Source of the DNA: Acidobacteriota bacterium
GTDB lineage: Bacteria > Acidobacteriota > Blastocatellia > UBA7656
DNA length: 45,051 nt
Reading direction: 5' to 3'
Assembly: GCA_038040445.1 (NCBI GenBank)
Contig: JBBPIG010000030.1
Location: 1 to 45,051, forward strand
The notes below the pieces were generated by a model, which made no database searches, was not told where the DNA came from, and saw nothing but the letters and a program-made list of their open reading frames with translations. This document shows, piece after piece, positions 30,220-41,398 of the stretch. Position 1 is the first letter of the stretch. Every line of letters begins with the position of its first letter. The translations under genes and the position numbers were made by a program.

Positions 30220-32640
30220 CTACTTCGACTCGGCGACGAAAGGCGCAGCGTAATCCGCCAGCGCCATCACCGTAAGCTGAGGGTTGACGCCCAGGCTGCT
30301 GGGGAACACGCTCGCATCACAGACGAACAGATTGTCATAGCCGTAGGCCTTGAACTGCGAATCGACAACCCCCAGGTCGGGATTTGCGCTAAGCACGTTC
30401 CCGCCCTGCGGGTGCCCGGTACCGATTGTGATATCGCTCGAGTCTTTGACCTTATCGTACAGTTCCAGGAGTTGATCGGCGCTTCGAAACTCGTGATAAG
30501 CGAATGTGTTCGGAATGACGCATTCGGCATGGTCTTTAAAAAAGGCCTGCCCGCAAAGCACGAGCCCGTCGAGAAGCTTCCTCAAGTCGGCATCAGTCGG
30601 AACGTAGTTGATCTCGCGGCCTATCAGTCCTGCCCGGCGAACCTCGCCGTTGGATTCAGTGCCGACCAGCACCCCAGTACAGGTCATGCGGTTGTATCGG
30701 AGCATGTTGTTGAAGTGATCATCAAACCAGCCCGGCATGGTGAGCGCTTGAGAAACCGGTGGATTGAACCACGTCTCGATTACGTAGCCACGACTTGGAG
30801 AAGGCTTCAGGTAATGAGAAATCTGCAACCCACGATACGCGTTGATCTCCCTGTTGAACACCGCGGTCATCGGTGACCCCATGTTAAACGAGAGATGTTT
30901 TCCGGTTCGGCTCCCCCCGATGCCCGAACGGAGCAGGACTATGCTCGATGAAACTGCGCCTGCCGAGAGGACGAAAGTATTCGCCCGCACTTCAATTCGT
31001 CTGCCATCCTTTAGGGTGCAGGTGACGCCGGTGATTTGTTTCCCACGCGCGCTGAACTTCTGCGCTTCGCAACCAGCTAGAATTCGAAGAGCCTCTTTGC
31101 CGACATCTCTCTGGGTCATCGGCAAAATCGTGTCCAGCATCGAGAGTTTCTTGCCGTATTTGCATCCGATATTGCAGTATCCGCACCCGAGGCAATCGTG
31201 AATGTTGGCTTCGACAACCGAGTGCTTATTGGGCAGCTTGTCGAGCCCAAGCGCGACAACTCCCCTGTTAAAGAATTCCGCCCCCTCGTTCAGGTTCTTG
31301 TTCTGAAATTCCACTCCAATCAGTTTTCTGACGGCTTCGAACGAATCCCATATTCGCTTTTCGTCCAGGCCGGCATTGAGCGAGCCGGGATCGTTCCACC
31401 TGGCGAGAACTTCCTTCGGCATACAAAAACACACCGCGTTGTTGACGACAGTCGAGCCGCCAACGCAACTGCCTTGCAGCACCTGAAACCGAAAGTCGCG
31501 GCTGAGTTGCAACGCCCCGTCGCCGTAGAGCCTGGTCAACATATCGGCTTCATCTTCGGTAAACGTCTCCGGGACTTCGTGGTCTCCTCGCTCCAACATC
31601 AAGACCTGTCTGCCGGCGCGCGTCAGTTGGTGAGCCAGAATCGACGCAGCCGCGCCGGAGCCTATTATTGCTACATCGGCCGTCAACCTTTCCGTAGTAA
31701 TCTCGGATGGGCTTTGGACGTAGAGGGGTATTCGCTTCGGGGGTTCTTGGTAAGCCAGCTTCTTGGGCGTGTCCTCGCGCTCTGTGAATCGGACGTAGCC
31801 TACCGATTCGAAGGTGCGTTGGTCGTTGTAGTAACCGAGATAAGAAAGCTGTTTGCCCATTCGGATCATGCCCTGAACGATTTGTCGCCAGAACTCGGGC
31901 ACCAGCCTGCGGGTGACGTCTTGATAGAACCGCTTTCTAAGGAACTCGAGCCGGTCCTGAGGTGCAAGGTGCGACAACGGTGGCTTCAGCGAAAGCAAGG
32001 GATACGCTTCAATACCAAGCAGCACAAGCTTGGTGATCCATTTCGACTGGGCTTTGAAGCGAGACAGGTAGTTATCGACGTTGCTCGCCACTTCATCGGG
32101 GGTGATGACTCGGGTCTTCCCCGTGACCACGACGTCCGCGAGTGCCGACAGAGCGCGATACTGCGTCGGTGACAGATAAGCCAGGCCGTAGTACGAACGG
32201 TCGGCCGCCAGGTAAAACCAAACTAGAAGAATAATTATGACCCCGTCGAGAACCATTGATCCGAAGAGCAACGTTTCGATGGGCATCCGGGTCGCCGACG
32301 ACTCGAACGTAAGAAAGAGTATGAGCGAGCCACGGGTGTCGCCCCACAAAAGCACGGCGGCCACCGCGATCTCGGATAGGACGTGCCCCACTATGACAAG
32401 GACAGTCAGCAGGCGATACCGGCGCACGTCGCCGGAAGCAAAGAAGGCGAGCAGGCCCAGAACGCCGACCTTGACAACCGAGTTGGTAACGAACGGAAGC
32501 TGAATGAAAGCAGCTTTGTTCGGGCCGGCGAGCGCGGGCAGCAGGTAAGCAAAGACGGCGAGTCCGAATAGCAAAGCAAGGATCCTCAGCAGCCATCGGA
32601 GCCGTCGCTCCTGAGGAGTAAGTGGTTTCGCTGTGGACAT
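30220..32640 (-). CDS. Membrane-anchored GMC-family oxidoreductase
   Basis: The 806-residue protein starts at ATG 32640 with GAAAGGAG upstream. Residues ~15-145 form about four TM segments. Residues ~155-290 are helical and resemble the small subunit of gluconate 2-dehydrogenase (SPTQYRALSALADVVVTG). From ~320 comes an FAD-binding GMC domain: DVAIIGSGAAASILAHQLTR (GSG 327-329), LQGSCVGGSTVVNNAVC, and C-terminal NLFVCDASVFPSSLGVNPQL with HPQGG. A CxxCxxCxxxC cluster, C483-C486-C489-C493 (HDCLGCGYCNIGCKYGKK), could bind an iron-sulfur centre. FAD-dependent oxidation of an alcohol or sterol-like substrate, with electrons passed to the membrane, is the likely role. The substrate is unknown. Confidence 0.82.
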   Translation of the reverse strand: MSTAKPLTPQERRLRWLLRILALLFGLAVFAYLLPALAGPNKAAFIQLPFVTNSVVKVGVLGLLAFFASGDVRRYRLLTVLVIVGHVLSEIAVAAVLLWGDTRGSLILFLTFESSATRMPIETLLFGSMVLDGVIIILLVWFYLAADRSYYGLAYLSPTQYRALSALADVVVTGKTRVITPDEVASNVDNYLSRFKAQSKWITKLVLLGIEAYPLLSLKPPLSHLAPQDRLEFLRKRFYQDVTRRLVPEFWRQIVQGMIRMGKQLSYLGYYNDQRTFESVGYVRFTEREDTPKKLAYQEPPKRIPLYVQSPSEITTERLTADVAIIGSGAAASILAHQLTRAGRQVLMLERGDHEVPETFTEDEADMLTRLYGDGALQLSRDFRFQVLQGSCVGGSTVVNNAVCFCMPKEVLARWNDPGSLNAGLDEKRIWDSFEAVRKLIGVEFQNKNLNEGAEFFNRGVVALGLDKLPNKHSVVEANIHDCLGCGYCNIGCKYGKKLSMLDTILPMTQRDVGKEALRILAGCEAQKFSARGKQITGVTCTLKDGRRIEVRANTFVLSAGAVSSSIVLLRSGIGGSRTGKHLSFNMGSPMTAVFNREINAYRGLQISHYLKPSPSRGYVIETWFNPPVSQALTMPGWFDDHFNNMLRYNRMTCTGVLVGTESNGEVRRAGLIGREINYVPTDADLRKLLDGLVLCGQAFFKDHAECVIPNTFAYHEFRSADQLLELYDKVKDSSDITIGTGHPQGGNVLSANPDLGVVDSQFKAYGYDNLFVCDASVFPSSLGVNPQLTVMALADYAAPFVAESK

Positions 32641-32675
32641 GATTTCTCCTTTCGCTCGTTGCTACCTGAGTTCTC

Positions 32676-32703
32676 GCCAACAGACTCTCCAGAGTCTGTT
32701 GGC
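32676..32703. promoter_or_regulatory. Perfect 13-bp-arm palindrome between divergent genes
   Basis: GCCAACAGACTCT-CC-AGAGTCTGTTGGC is a perfect inverted repeat with a two-base centre, 35 bases before the GMC start. It could be an operator or a hairpin in a repeated intergenic sequence. The remaining 32704-32880 shows nothing else I can name. Confidence 0.5.
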
Positions 32704-32882
32704 CGGCGGCGGTGCTTTACCTGTGTGCCGCAGGCTACGCCAAACACGGTCGATATGCAACCCTGAGGGAACCAAAAGCGCCCCGCGCCCACAAATACAT
32801 GACGCCAAAACAAAAGGAGGACGCTGCAGGAATAATGTGCGGCAAGCTGGTGGTTTCCTAGAAGCGGGACAGGCTACTCACT

Positions 32883-32912
32883 TTGACAGAGCCAAATCGC
32901 GACCGTTAGAAT
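32883..32912 (+). promoter_or_regulatory. Sigma70-type promoter
   Basis: TTGACA (32883-32888), an 18-base spacer and TAGAAT (32907-32912), giving a leader of ~33 bases before ATG 32953. Confidence 0.6.
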
Positions 32913-32952
32913 CAACCACACCTTTGATGGAACCTATTCTTGGGAGGATTTG

Positions 32953-33174
32953 ATGGCTGAGAATGAAACTAAATATCACGCGGTCGAGAAGGACGGCGTG
33001 GTTACGGCGATTTGGGAAATGCAGGGGAGAAAACACCTGCGGACGATTGATCCGCGCAGCGAGGAAGGACGACGCATCCTCGGCTCGTATACCATAGATG
33101 AAGGCGCCGAGCATGCTCACGCCGAAGCTGCCGGTCAATCCGCACAGCCAGGTGAGCCTCAGCCTAGCTCGTGA
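32953..33174 (+). CDS. Small hypothetical protein
   Basis: The protein has 73 residues, starting at ATG 32953 behind GGGAGGA (32941-32947). The N-terminal half looks like a small folded unit (MAENETKYHAVEKDGVVTAI, WEMQGRKHLRTIDPRSEEGR); the second half is acidic with histidines, glutamines and prolines (EGAEHAHAEAAGQSAQ) and probably disordered. No signal peptide or membrane segment is present. It has its own promoter and is convergent with mqnA 69 bases away. The family is not recognised. Confidence 0.6.
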   Translation: MAENETKYHAVEKDGVVTAIWEMQGRKHLRTIDPRSEEGRRILGSYTIDEGAEHAHAEAAGQSAQPGEPQPSS

Positions 33175-33243
33175 TCGCGCGCCGATGCCTCGCGATGATT
33201 CGTATTCCATCTGGCGAGGCGCTCGCGGCCGACAGCTCTCCAC

Positions 33244-34068
33244 TTAGTGCAGGAACGCAATGTCGCGTGCTTCCTGGATCAGGCCACACTTACCAGCAAG
33301 CTCATAGTAGAGTCTCAAGCCTTGCAGGCTCTTCTCATCAAGATCGTAGCTGATGGCTTCGGTCAAGTAGCTGAACAGATCGCCGCGAGGCAAGCCGAGG
33401 CGCTCGGCGTAGATATCCGCCAGCTCATTTGCGTGCGCCATCCCTTCAACCTTTGCAGTCACGAAGTTGACCCTTCTGTCAGGCGGCAGATCGCCGCCAA
33501 ACCACGCTGTTGAATCGGCGCGGATTGCCCAGAACGCGAACACGAACGGCAGCCCGGTGTGCTTTTGCCATTCTTCGGCAAGGTCGTAAACGTGAAGAGT
33601 CGACCGATCAATCAACATTGCCGGGTCGCCGATCATTAGCGCAGCATCGTTTGACTCGAGCATGTCCTCGAGCTTAGGCGGGGACGCGGAATAAGAAGCA
33701 ATGACGTTGTAGAAGTGTTTGAGAATTATTTGGATCAGCGCAGCGGAAGTGCGCGACGAGGTGTCGAGCGCAACGGACCGTATCTGAGTTATTGGCACTC
33801 GCGATGCCAAGAGCACGCTTCTCACGCTCCTCTTGGAGGCCACACAGGCCCCGGGAGCGACCTTGAGTCCCGGAATGCGCTGATACTCGATGACTGGTAT
33901 CAAGGCCGCATCGGCGCGCCCTTCCGCCAGCAACTCCGCGCATCGGGCGGGCGCTGCGTCGGACAGAAACTCACAGCGGTCCTGTTGCCCTCCATAGACA
34001 AAGCTATAACAGAGAGGGGCAGCGTTGAGGTAACTCGATGCTGCGATGTAGGGCTTGTCATTGGTCAT
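33244..34068 (-). CDS. mqnA: Chorismate dehydratase MqnA (menaquinone, futalosine pathway)
   Basis: The 274-residue protein is a periplasmic-binding-protein-like MqnA/MqnD fold lacking a signal peptide. Typical pieces are AASSYLNAAPLCYSF (substrate-loop SYLNA-P), LLAEGRADAALIPVIEYQRI, VRSVLLASRVPITQIRSVAL with DTSSRTSAALIQIIL, DAALMIGDPAMLI and the later TGLPFVFAFWAIR. MqnA dehydrates chorismate to 3-enolpyruvylbenzoate, the first step of the futalosine route to menaquinone, used by many anaerobic-respiring and acidobacterial lineages. No other mqn gene is in the window. Start ATG 34068; the ribosome site is weak. An upstream promoter candidate exists at 34223. Confidence 0.87.
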   Translation of the reverse strand: MTNDKPYIAASSYLNAAPLCYSFVYGGQQDRCEFLSDAAPARCAELLAEGRADAALIPVIEYQRIPGLKVAPGACVASKRSVRSVLLASRVPITQIRSVALDTSSRTSAALIQIILKHFYNVIASYSASPPKLEDMLESNDAALMIGDPAMLIDRSTLHVYDLAEEWQKHTGLPFVFAFWAIRADSTAWFGGDLPPDRRVNFVTAKVEGMAHANELADIYAERLGLPRGDLFSYLTEAISYDLDEKSLQGLRLYYELAGKCGLIQEARDIAFLH

Positions 34069-34144
34069 TGGTTACTTGGGGTCATTCTTGGGTCATTCTT
34101 GGCTTGATCGATATTGATAGAACCTAGCGCCTCAAATCGCGCGG

Positions 34145-34187
34145 AGGGTTTTCAACACAATCTGTGGAAAACCCTGTTGAAAACCCT
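34145..34187. repeat. Inverted repeat cluster AGGGTTTTCAACA/TGTGGAAAA upstream of mqnA
   Basis: AGGGTTTTCAACA (34145-34157) and TGTTGAAAACCCT (34175-34187) are perfect 13-base inverted copies 17 bases apart; between them lies TGTGGAAAACCCT (34163-34175), a third related copy. TGTGGAAAA differs by one base from a DnaA box (TGTGGATAA). It lies in the ~355-base gap between ftsK and mqnA. Confidence 0.65.
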
Positions 34188-34222
34188 ACCTTGGCGAACG
34201 CAAAGTTCTGAGATTCGCGGAC

Positions 34223-34251
34223 TTTTAGCACATTGCACACATTTTGTTCAA
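34223..34251 (-). promoter_or_regulatory. Possible promoter for mqnA
   Basis: On the minus strand TTGAAC (34246-34251), a 17-base spacer and CTAAAA (34223-34228), or TAAAAG with 18. The -10 box is weak. The mqnA leader would be ~150 bases and include the inverted repeat cluster at 34145. Nothing else is seen in 34252-34423. Confidence 0.4.
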
Positions 34252-34423
34252 ACTTGTTACGCACCTTGAAGTCCTTTTATTTATTCAATTGCCGCGATAG
34301 GCCTTCAATTCGTTGGGATTTCTTGATGTGTTTTCAATCTGCACTGGAGAATTGCTGAAAAGCTGTGCAAAACTTAGCGGGATTTTCCGGCAAGTGCGGA
34401 CTGTCAGCCCAACTCGCCTGGCT

Positions 34424-37078
<2,655 letters not shown>

Positions 37079-37226
37079 TCCGGTTGCTCGGCAGAACATT
37101 ACCAGAATAACGATGCGGTTTCCACAACCTTTCGAGCTTGCAGCGCTTCTTTGTGCCGGGTAGGGGAATCATGCCGGCGAAAATTTCCGGACTCGCAAAA
37201 GAGAGTTTAGCGTCCGGCGAATTTGC

Positions 37227-37658
37227 TCAAACCATGACGCGTCGTTTTGGTGACCTTTGACCAAAAGACAAGAGAACGCCGACTATGTAAAGAAGCGCGA
37301 CACTGATACCAAACCCCAGCAAAACCCATCTAATCGTCGCTACTGGGAATGGATAGAGGACTTGATATGACGCGTTTATGATCCAGAAGATTCCCATGCC
37401 AGAAAAGATAAAGTAGCTGAGCAAACCGCTATCCTTATCCTTGAGCGTTGTGATGATGGTGATAAGTCCGCCCCAAAGGAGCAGAGAACTGAAGAAAACG
37501 TTGATCGAAAATAATCCCCATCTAATTGGTGGGGGGATATCGTCAACGAATCGTGCCCAGCCAAAGACGTGTGGAAGCACAAAATGAAAGGCGGACATCG
37601 CGCAAGAAGCAATTCCGCCGATCAGAAGGCAGGTCTTACGAAGCTTTTCGGGTCCCAT
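37227..37658 (-). CDS. Small four-TM membrane protein
   Basis: The 143-residue protein has four hydrophobic segments (TCLLIGGIASCAMSAFHFVL, WGLFSINVFFSSLLLWGGLI, LLSYFIFSGMGIFWIINASY, WVLLGFGISVALLYIVGVLL) and short charged loops (LKDKDSG), with a basic C-terminal end (GQRSPKRRVMV). GAGG lies about nine bases before the ATG. It is A+T richer than its neighbours, suggesting later arrival. I do not recognise a family with confidence. Confidence 0.65.
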   Translation of the reverse strand: MGPEKLRKTCLLIGGIASCAMSAFHFVLPHVFGWARFVDDIPPPIRWGLFSINVFFSSLLLWGGLITIITTLKDKDSGLLSYFIFSGMGIFWIINASYQVLYPFPVATIRWVLLGFGISVALLYIVGVLLSFGQRSPKRRVMV

Positions 37659-37750
37659 GCTGAGTGCCTCGACAGCTTTCTAACGTTTTACTTCTCGCAA
37701 ATGTTCTCCCAAGGCAGCGAACCCCGTAGCCCGATGAAGATCCTTTGACG

Positions 37751-38539
37751 TTACTTCTTCTTCTGCTCCAGACGCCGCTTCACATAAGCTTTCCGAGCCT
37801 GCAGGGATTCCGGTGACGACAACGCACTAAGCAGCACCTCGCCGTCGGCGTAGGAAGTGTGACTAGCCATCGCGCGGGTAACGGCGTTGACGTGTTCCTT
37901 AGTGATCGCAACCGGGACTGCGGGCATCGCGGCGATTTCTTGGGCCAGCTTGGCAGTCTCCTGCTCGAGTTCGTCCGGCGTCACCACTCGATTAACAAAC
38001 CCCATCGCTTTCGCTTCTTGAGGTGTGAACTGGCGACAGGTCATCACGAGTTCTTTGGTCATTGCCGGGCCGATCTCGCGGACGAGGCGGGGAATGCCGC
38101 CCCAGGCTAATGGAATCCCAAGTTCGACTTCCGGAATTGAGAAGCGGGCGTTTTCCGCCGCCACTCGCAAATCGCAAGCGGCCGCCAGCAATACAGCGCC
38201 TCCTACTGCATAGCCGTGGATGCTCGCGATGGTGGTCGCGCTCATTTGTTCGATGGCGTCCATCATCCGCGATCCGGCTTGCGCAGCGGCGCGTCGAGTA
38301 AGCCAAGCACCGTCGGCGTCCGTTCTCGAAGGGTCCTTCAGATCGGCGCCTGCGGAGAAGGCTCGGCCGGCGCCGCGCACGATGACGACGCGCACCTCGG
38401 GCTGTGTATCGAACCACCGGGCGGCTTCGGCAAGTTCCCGGAGCATTGCGGAGTTCATCGCATTCAATCGTTCAGGACGATTCAAAGTGAGATGCCCGAT
38501 TGGACCGTTTGCATTGATATTCAGTGTCTCGAAGTCCAT
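37751..38539 (-). CDS. Enoyl-CoA hydratase/isomerase-family protein lacking one catalytic Glu
   Basis: This 262-residue crotonase-fold protein has LTLNRPERLNAMNSAM, the oxyanion-hole motifs FSAGADL (61-67) and HGYAVGGAV (108-116), and IPEVELGIPLAWGG. Aligned by eye with rat enoyl-CoA hydratase, the Glu of GGCELA (E144) is replaced by L117, while the second (E164, in PEI) is kept as E137. Such single-Glu members are often isomerases or have other acyl-CoA substrates, so a plain hydratase role is doubtful. It follows the M16 gene by 33 bases on the same strand, at the end of a likely prfB-M16-hydratase operon. Confidence 0.85.
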   Translation of the reverse strand: MDFETLNINANGPIGHLTLNRPERLNAMNSAMLRELAEAARWFDTQPEVRVVIVRGAGRAFSAGADLKDPSRTDADGAWLTRRAAAQAGSRMMDAIEQMSATTIASIHGYAVGGAVLLAAACDLRVAAENARFSIPEVELGIPLAWGGIPRLVREIGPAMTKELVMTCRQFTPQEAKAMGFVNRVVTPDELEQETAKLAQEIAAMPAVPVAITKEHVNAVTRAMASHTSYADGEVLLSALSSPESLQARKAYVKRRLEQKKK

Positions 38540-38572
38540 AGCTTACGCTCAAGTAGAGCGTGGCAACCAAAT

Positions 38573-41377
38573 CTATTTAGACGCTGCCTTCGCCCCTGCT
38601 TTAAAATCTCCCGCTTTGACGATCGTCAGCTTGGATACATCGATGTGGCGGCGCATCGCCGCTGCGATCTCGTCCGGCGTCAGAGCCGCGACTCTCTTTT
38701 CGAAGTCCGCGTCCCACGCCAGCGTGCGGTTCAAGAAGCGAAACGACGCGAGCCTCCGAGCCAGCTCCGCGTCTTGTGCGCGGCTTAGCTGCCGGGATTG
38801 CAGATAGCCCTTCTTCGCTGCTTCGACTTCATCAGCAGTGAAGCCGTCCTTCAGCGCGCGGGCGATCTCCTCCTTGATCGCCGCTTCGAGCTTGGTCACA
38901 TTCTGCGGCGCGTAGATTGCCGATGCGGTGAACTGCCCGTTCTTGTCCAGCGAGCTCGCGTTCAACGACGAGCCCACTCCATAACTGAGGCCCTCTTTTT
39001 GCCGTATGCGCACTGCCAGCCTTGAATTCAAGAACCCGCCGCCGAGCATGTAGTTCCCCAACACTAACGCCGGATAGTCCGCATCGTCATCGCGCAGGTT
39101 CAGCCGCGCGCCACCAATGAAGAAAGCGTTGGCTTTGTCGGGCGTTTCGACCTGTTGGTTGATTTGGGGAATCTCCCGATAAGTCGAGACCAATCGAGAG
39201 TAGGGATGCGGGTTCTTCCATCCGGCGAATGAATCAGCGACGAGTTTTTCTATCTCCTTCGCGTCGAAGTCCCCCACGACGGCAAGCTCCCCGGCAGACG
39301 CGCCGTAGACGTCCGAGTAGAACTTCTTCACATCATCCAGCGTCGCGGCTTTGACTTCAGCTATGTCTTCGTCAGGTGTCGAGACATATCGCACATCTCC
39401 CTTGGGGTAAGGATTCATATGCCGGCTAAAGACTACAAAGGCGGCGGCCTGCGGCTCGCTTCGCTGTGATTCGATGGAGGCCAGCTCCTCTTGTTTGAGT
39501 TGCTCAAACTCCGTTGGCGGGAACGACGGCTCGCGCAAGATCTCCGCTGCCAGCTTCAAGACGGCCGGAAGATTCTCGCGAATTGTTTCGATAGAGACGA
39601 ATGCGGACGTGGGACTGCCTCCAACAGAAGCGCGCGCCTTCAGTCTATCGAACTCATCCTGAATCTGCTGACGAGTGTGCTTCGATGTTCCGCGCATTAA
39701 CATATCGCCGGCGAGCGACCCGGCGGTCTGCCTGTTCATCAAGCTTTTCTCGTCGCCGAAGCGAAGCGTCATCGTAGCGACAACGGTTTTGCCACGCGTC
39801 TTCTTGGGCACCAGAGCCAGCTTGAGACCGCCTATGTCGATGCGGGTGGTGCGCGACTCGACGTTCGCCGGCGACGGGTCAAACGCTTCGCCCTCGGACA
39901 CCGCAGCCTCGCCCTTATAGTCTTTGACGATCGCAGCCACATCGAGCGGCGGCGGAATCTCGGACCGATCGGGTTTTTCGGTAGGCACGAACAATGCGAC
40001 CGTGCGATTACTTGTTTTCAAATAGGCGGCGGCCACTCGCTGAACATCGGCCGGGGTGACTTTCTTGAGCCGATCCCGATTGATGAAGAGCAACCGCCAA
40101 TCTCCTATCGCGATCCATTCGCTCATCTCGAGGCCAACACGATCCGTTGAATTCAGCGTCAGGTCGATGTTCTTCAGCAGCGCAGTGCGCGCGCGGTCCA
40201 CCTCTTCCGCGGTTGGCGCCTTGCTGGCCAGCTCTTCGATTGTCTGGACCAGTGTGTCGCGCGCAACGTCCAGTGAATTCTCTTTGCGCACTTCGGCAAA
40301 AAACAGCGCCTCGCCGGGGTCGTGCAGTTGAAGATCGAAGGCGCCTATCGACGCGGCTTTTTTCGCCTCGACCAGCGACTTGTGCAACCGCCCCGAAGGC
40401 GTGTCCCCGAGCACCTGCGAGAGTATGTCAATGGCCGCGAAGTCCGGATGGGAGCCGCTGGGAATATGATAGCCGGCCATCACCAACTGTGTGTCGCCGG
40501 TTCGCCTCACGGTGACTGTGCGCTCGCCGTCCTGAGTTGGTTCGAGCGTGTAGATCGGTTGAAGCACTCGCGTCGGCCGTGGTATCGGGCCGAAGTTGTC
40601 GGCGATAAGCTGTAGCGTCTTGGCCGGTTCGAATTTGCCTGCGACCAGCAGCACCGCGTTGTCAGGCTGATAGTACTTGCGGTAGAACGCCTGCAGGCGA
40701 TCGATGGGAACGTTCTCGATGTCGCTGCGGTTTCCAATGGGTAGCTTGGCATAGTTGTGCCAATCGTACGCAGCGCCCATCAGGCGTTTGACGACGGCGC
40801 CGAACGGGGAGTTTTCGCCCGATTCGAACTCATTGCGCACCACGGTCATCTCGCTGTCGAGGTCTTTCTTGGCGACGAACGAGTTGACCATGCGGTCCGA
40901 TTCAAGCTTGATCGCCCATTCCAGGTTGACGTCGGTTGCCGAGAAGGTTTCGAAATAGTTCGTGCGGTCCCAGCTCGTCGAACCGTTCGGACGCGAGCCG
41001 TGTTCGGTAAGCTCCTGGGGAATGTTGGTGTGTCCGGGGGAACCCTTGAACAGCATGTGCTCGAGCAGGTGGGCCATGCCAGTCTCGCCGTAGTTCTCAT
41101 GCCGCGAGCCGACCAGGTAGGTGACGTTCACGGTTGCGGTCTGCTTCGACTGGTCTGGAAACAGCAGCACTCGCAGTCCGTTGGCCAACCGGTACTCGGT
41201 GATGCCTTCGACGGAGGTGACCCGCTCCACGCCTTTTGGTAGCGCGGGCGACGCGGTTTGTTGAACACCGGCGACACCGCGCGCTGCTACTGTGAACGCT
41301 GGCGATGCGCCCGACACGCATGCGGCCAGCACAACAACAAGAAGCAGAGAACGAAACCTTGCAAAGTTTGTTGACAT
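38573..41377 (-). CDS. M16-family (insulinase/pitrilysin) zinc protease, exported, two-repeat
   Basis: The 934-residue protein starts at ATG 41377 with AAAAGGAG upstream. It has an N-terminal signal-like segment (SLLLVVVLAACVSGASPAFT), with a cysteine in an LAAC-like context that could make it a lipoprotein. The first M16 repeat carries the inverted zinc motif HLLEH at 103-107 (GMAHLLEHMLFKGSPG), with the distal Glu further on (DLDSEMTVVRNEFESGENSP). The second M16 half (from about 470) lacks HxxEH, as in pitrilysin-type two-domain enzymes, and supplies the closing half of the chamber (YGASAGELAVVGDFDAKEIE, RQKEGLSYGVGSSLNASSLD). It degrades peptides in the periplasm. It begins 21 bases after prfB and is probably co-transcribed. 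Confidence 0.92.
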   Translation of the reverse strand: MSTNFARFRSLLLVVVLAACVSGASPAFTVAARGVAGVQQTASPALPKGVERVTSVEGITEYRLANGLRVLLFPDQSKQTATVNVTYLVGSRHENYGETGMAHLLEHMLFKGSPGHTNIPQELTEHGSRPNGSTSWDRTNYFETFSATDVNLEWAIKLESDRMVNSFVAKKDLDSEMTVVRNEFESGENSPFGAVVKRLMGAAYDWHNYAKLPIGNRSDIENVPIDRLQAFYRKYYQPDNAVLLVAGKFEPAKTLQLIADNFGPIPRPTRVLQPIYTLEPTQDGERTVTVRRTGDTQLVMAGYHIPSGSHPDFAAIDILSQVLGDTPSGRLHKSLVEAKKAASIGAFDLQLHDPGEALFFAEVRKENSLDVARDTLVQTIEELASKAPTAEEVDRARTALLKNIDLTLNSTDRVGLEMSEWIAIGDWRLLFINRDRLKKVTPADVQRVAAAYLKTSNRTVALFVPTEKPDRSEIPPPLDVAAIVKDYKGEAAVSEGEAFDPSPANVESRTTRIDIGGLKLALVPKKTRGKTVVATMTLRFGDEKSLMNRQTAGSLAGDMLMRGTSKHTRQQIQDEFDRLKARASVGGSPTSAFVSIETIRENLPAVLKLAAEILREPSFPPTEFEQLKQEELASIESQRSEPQAAAFVVFSRHMNPYPKGDVRYVSTPDEDIAEVKAATLDDVKKFYSDVYGASAGELAVVGDFDAKEIEKLVADSFAGWKNPHPYSRLVSTYREIPQINQQVETPDKANAFFIGGARLNLRDDDADYPALVLGNYMLGGGFLNSRLAVRIRQKEGLSYGVGSSLNASSLDKNGQFTASAIYAPQNVTKLEAAIKEEIARALKDGFTADEVEAAKKGYLQSRQLSRAQDAELARRLASFRFLNRTLAWDADFEKRVAALTPDEIAAAMRRHIDVSKLTIVKAGDFKAGAKAASK

Positions 41378-41398
41378 GTTTTCTCCTTTTCTCACGAC

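Noticed and set aside
34145-34187. Chromosome origin
   Set aside because: Only one near-DnaA box, no dnaA/dnaN genes and no AT-rich unwinding region are nearby.
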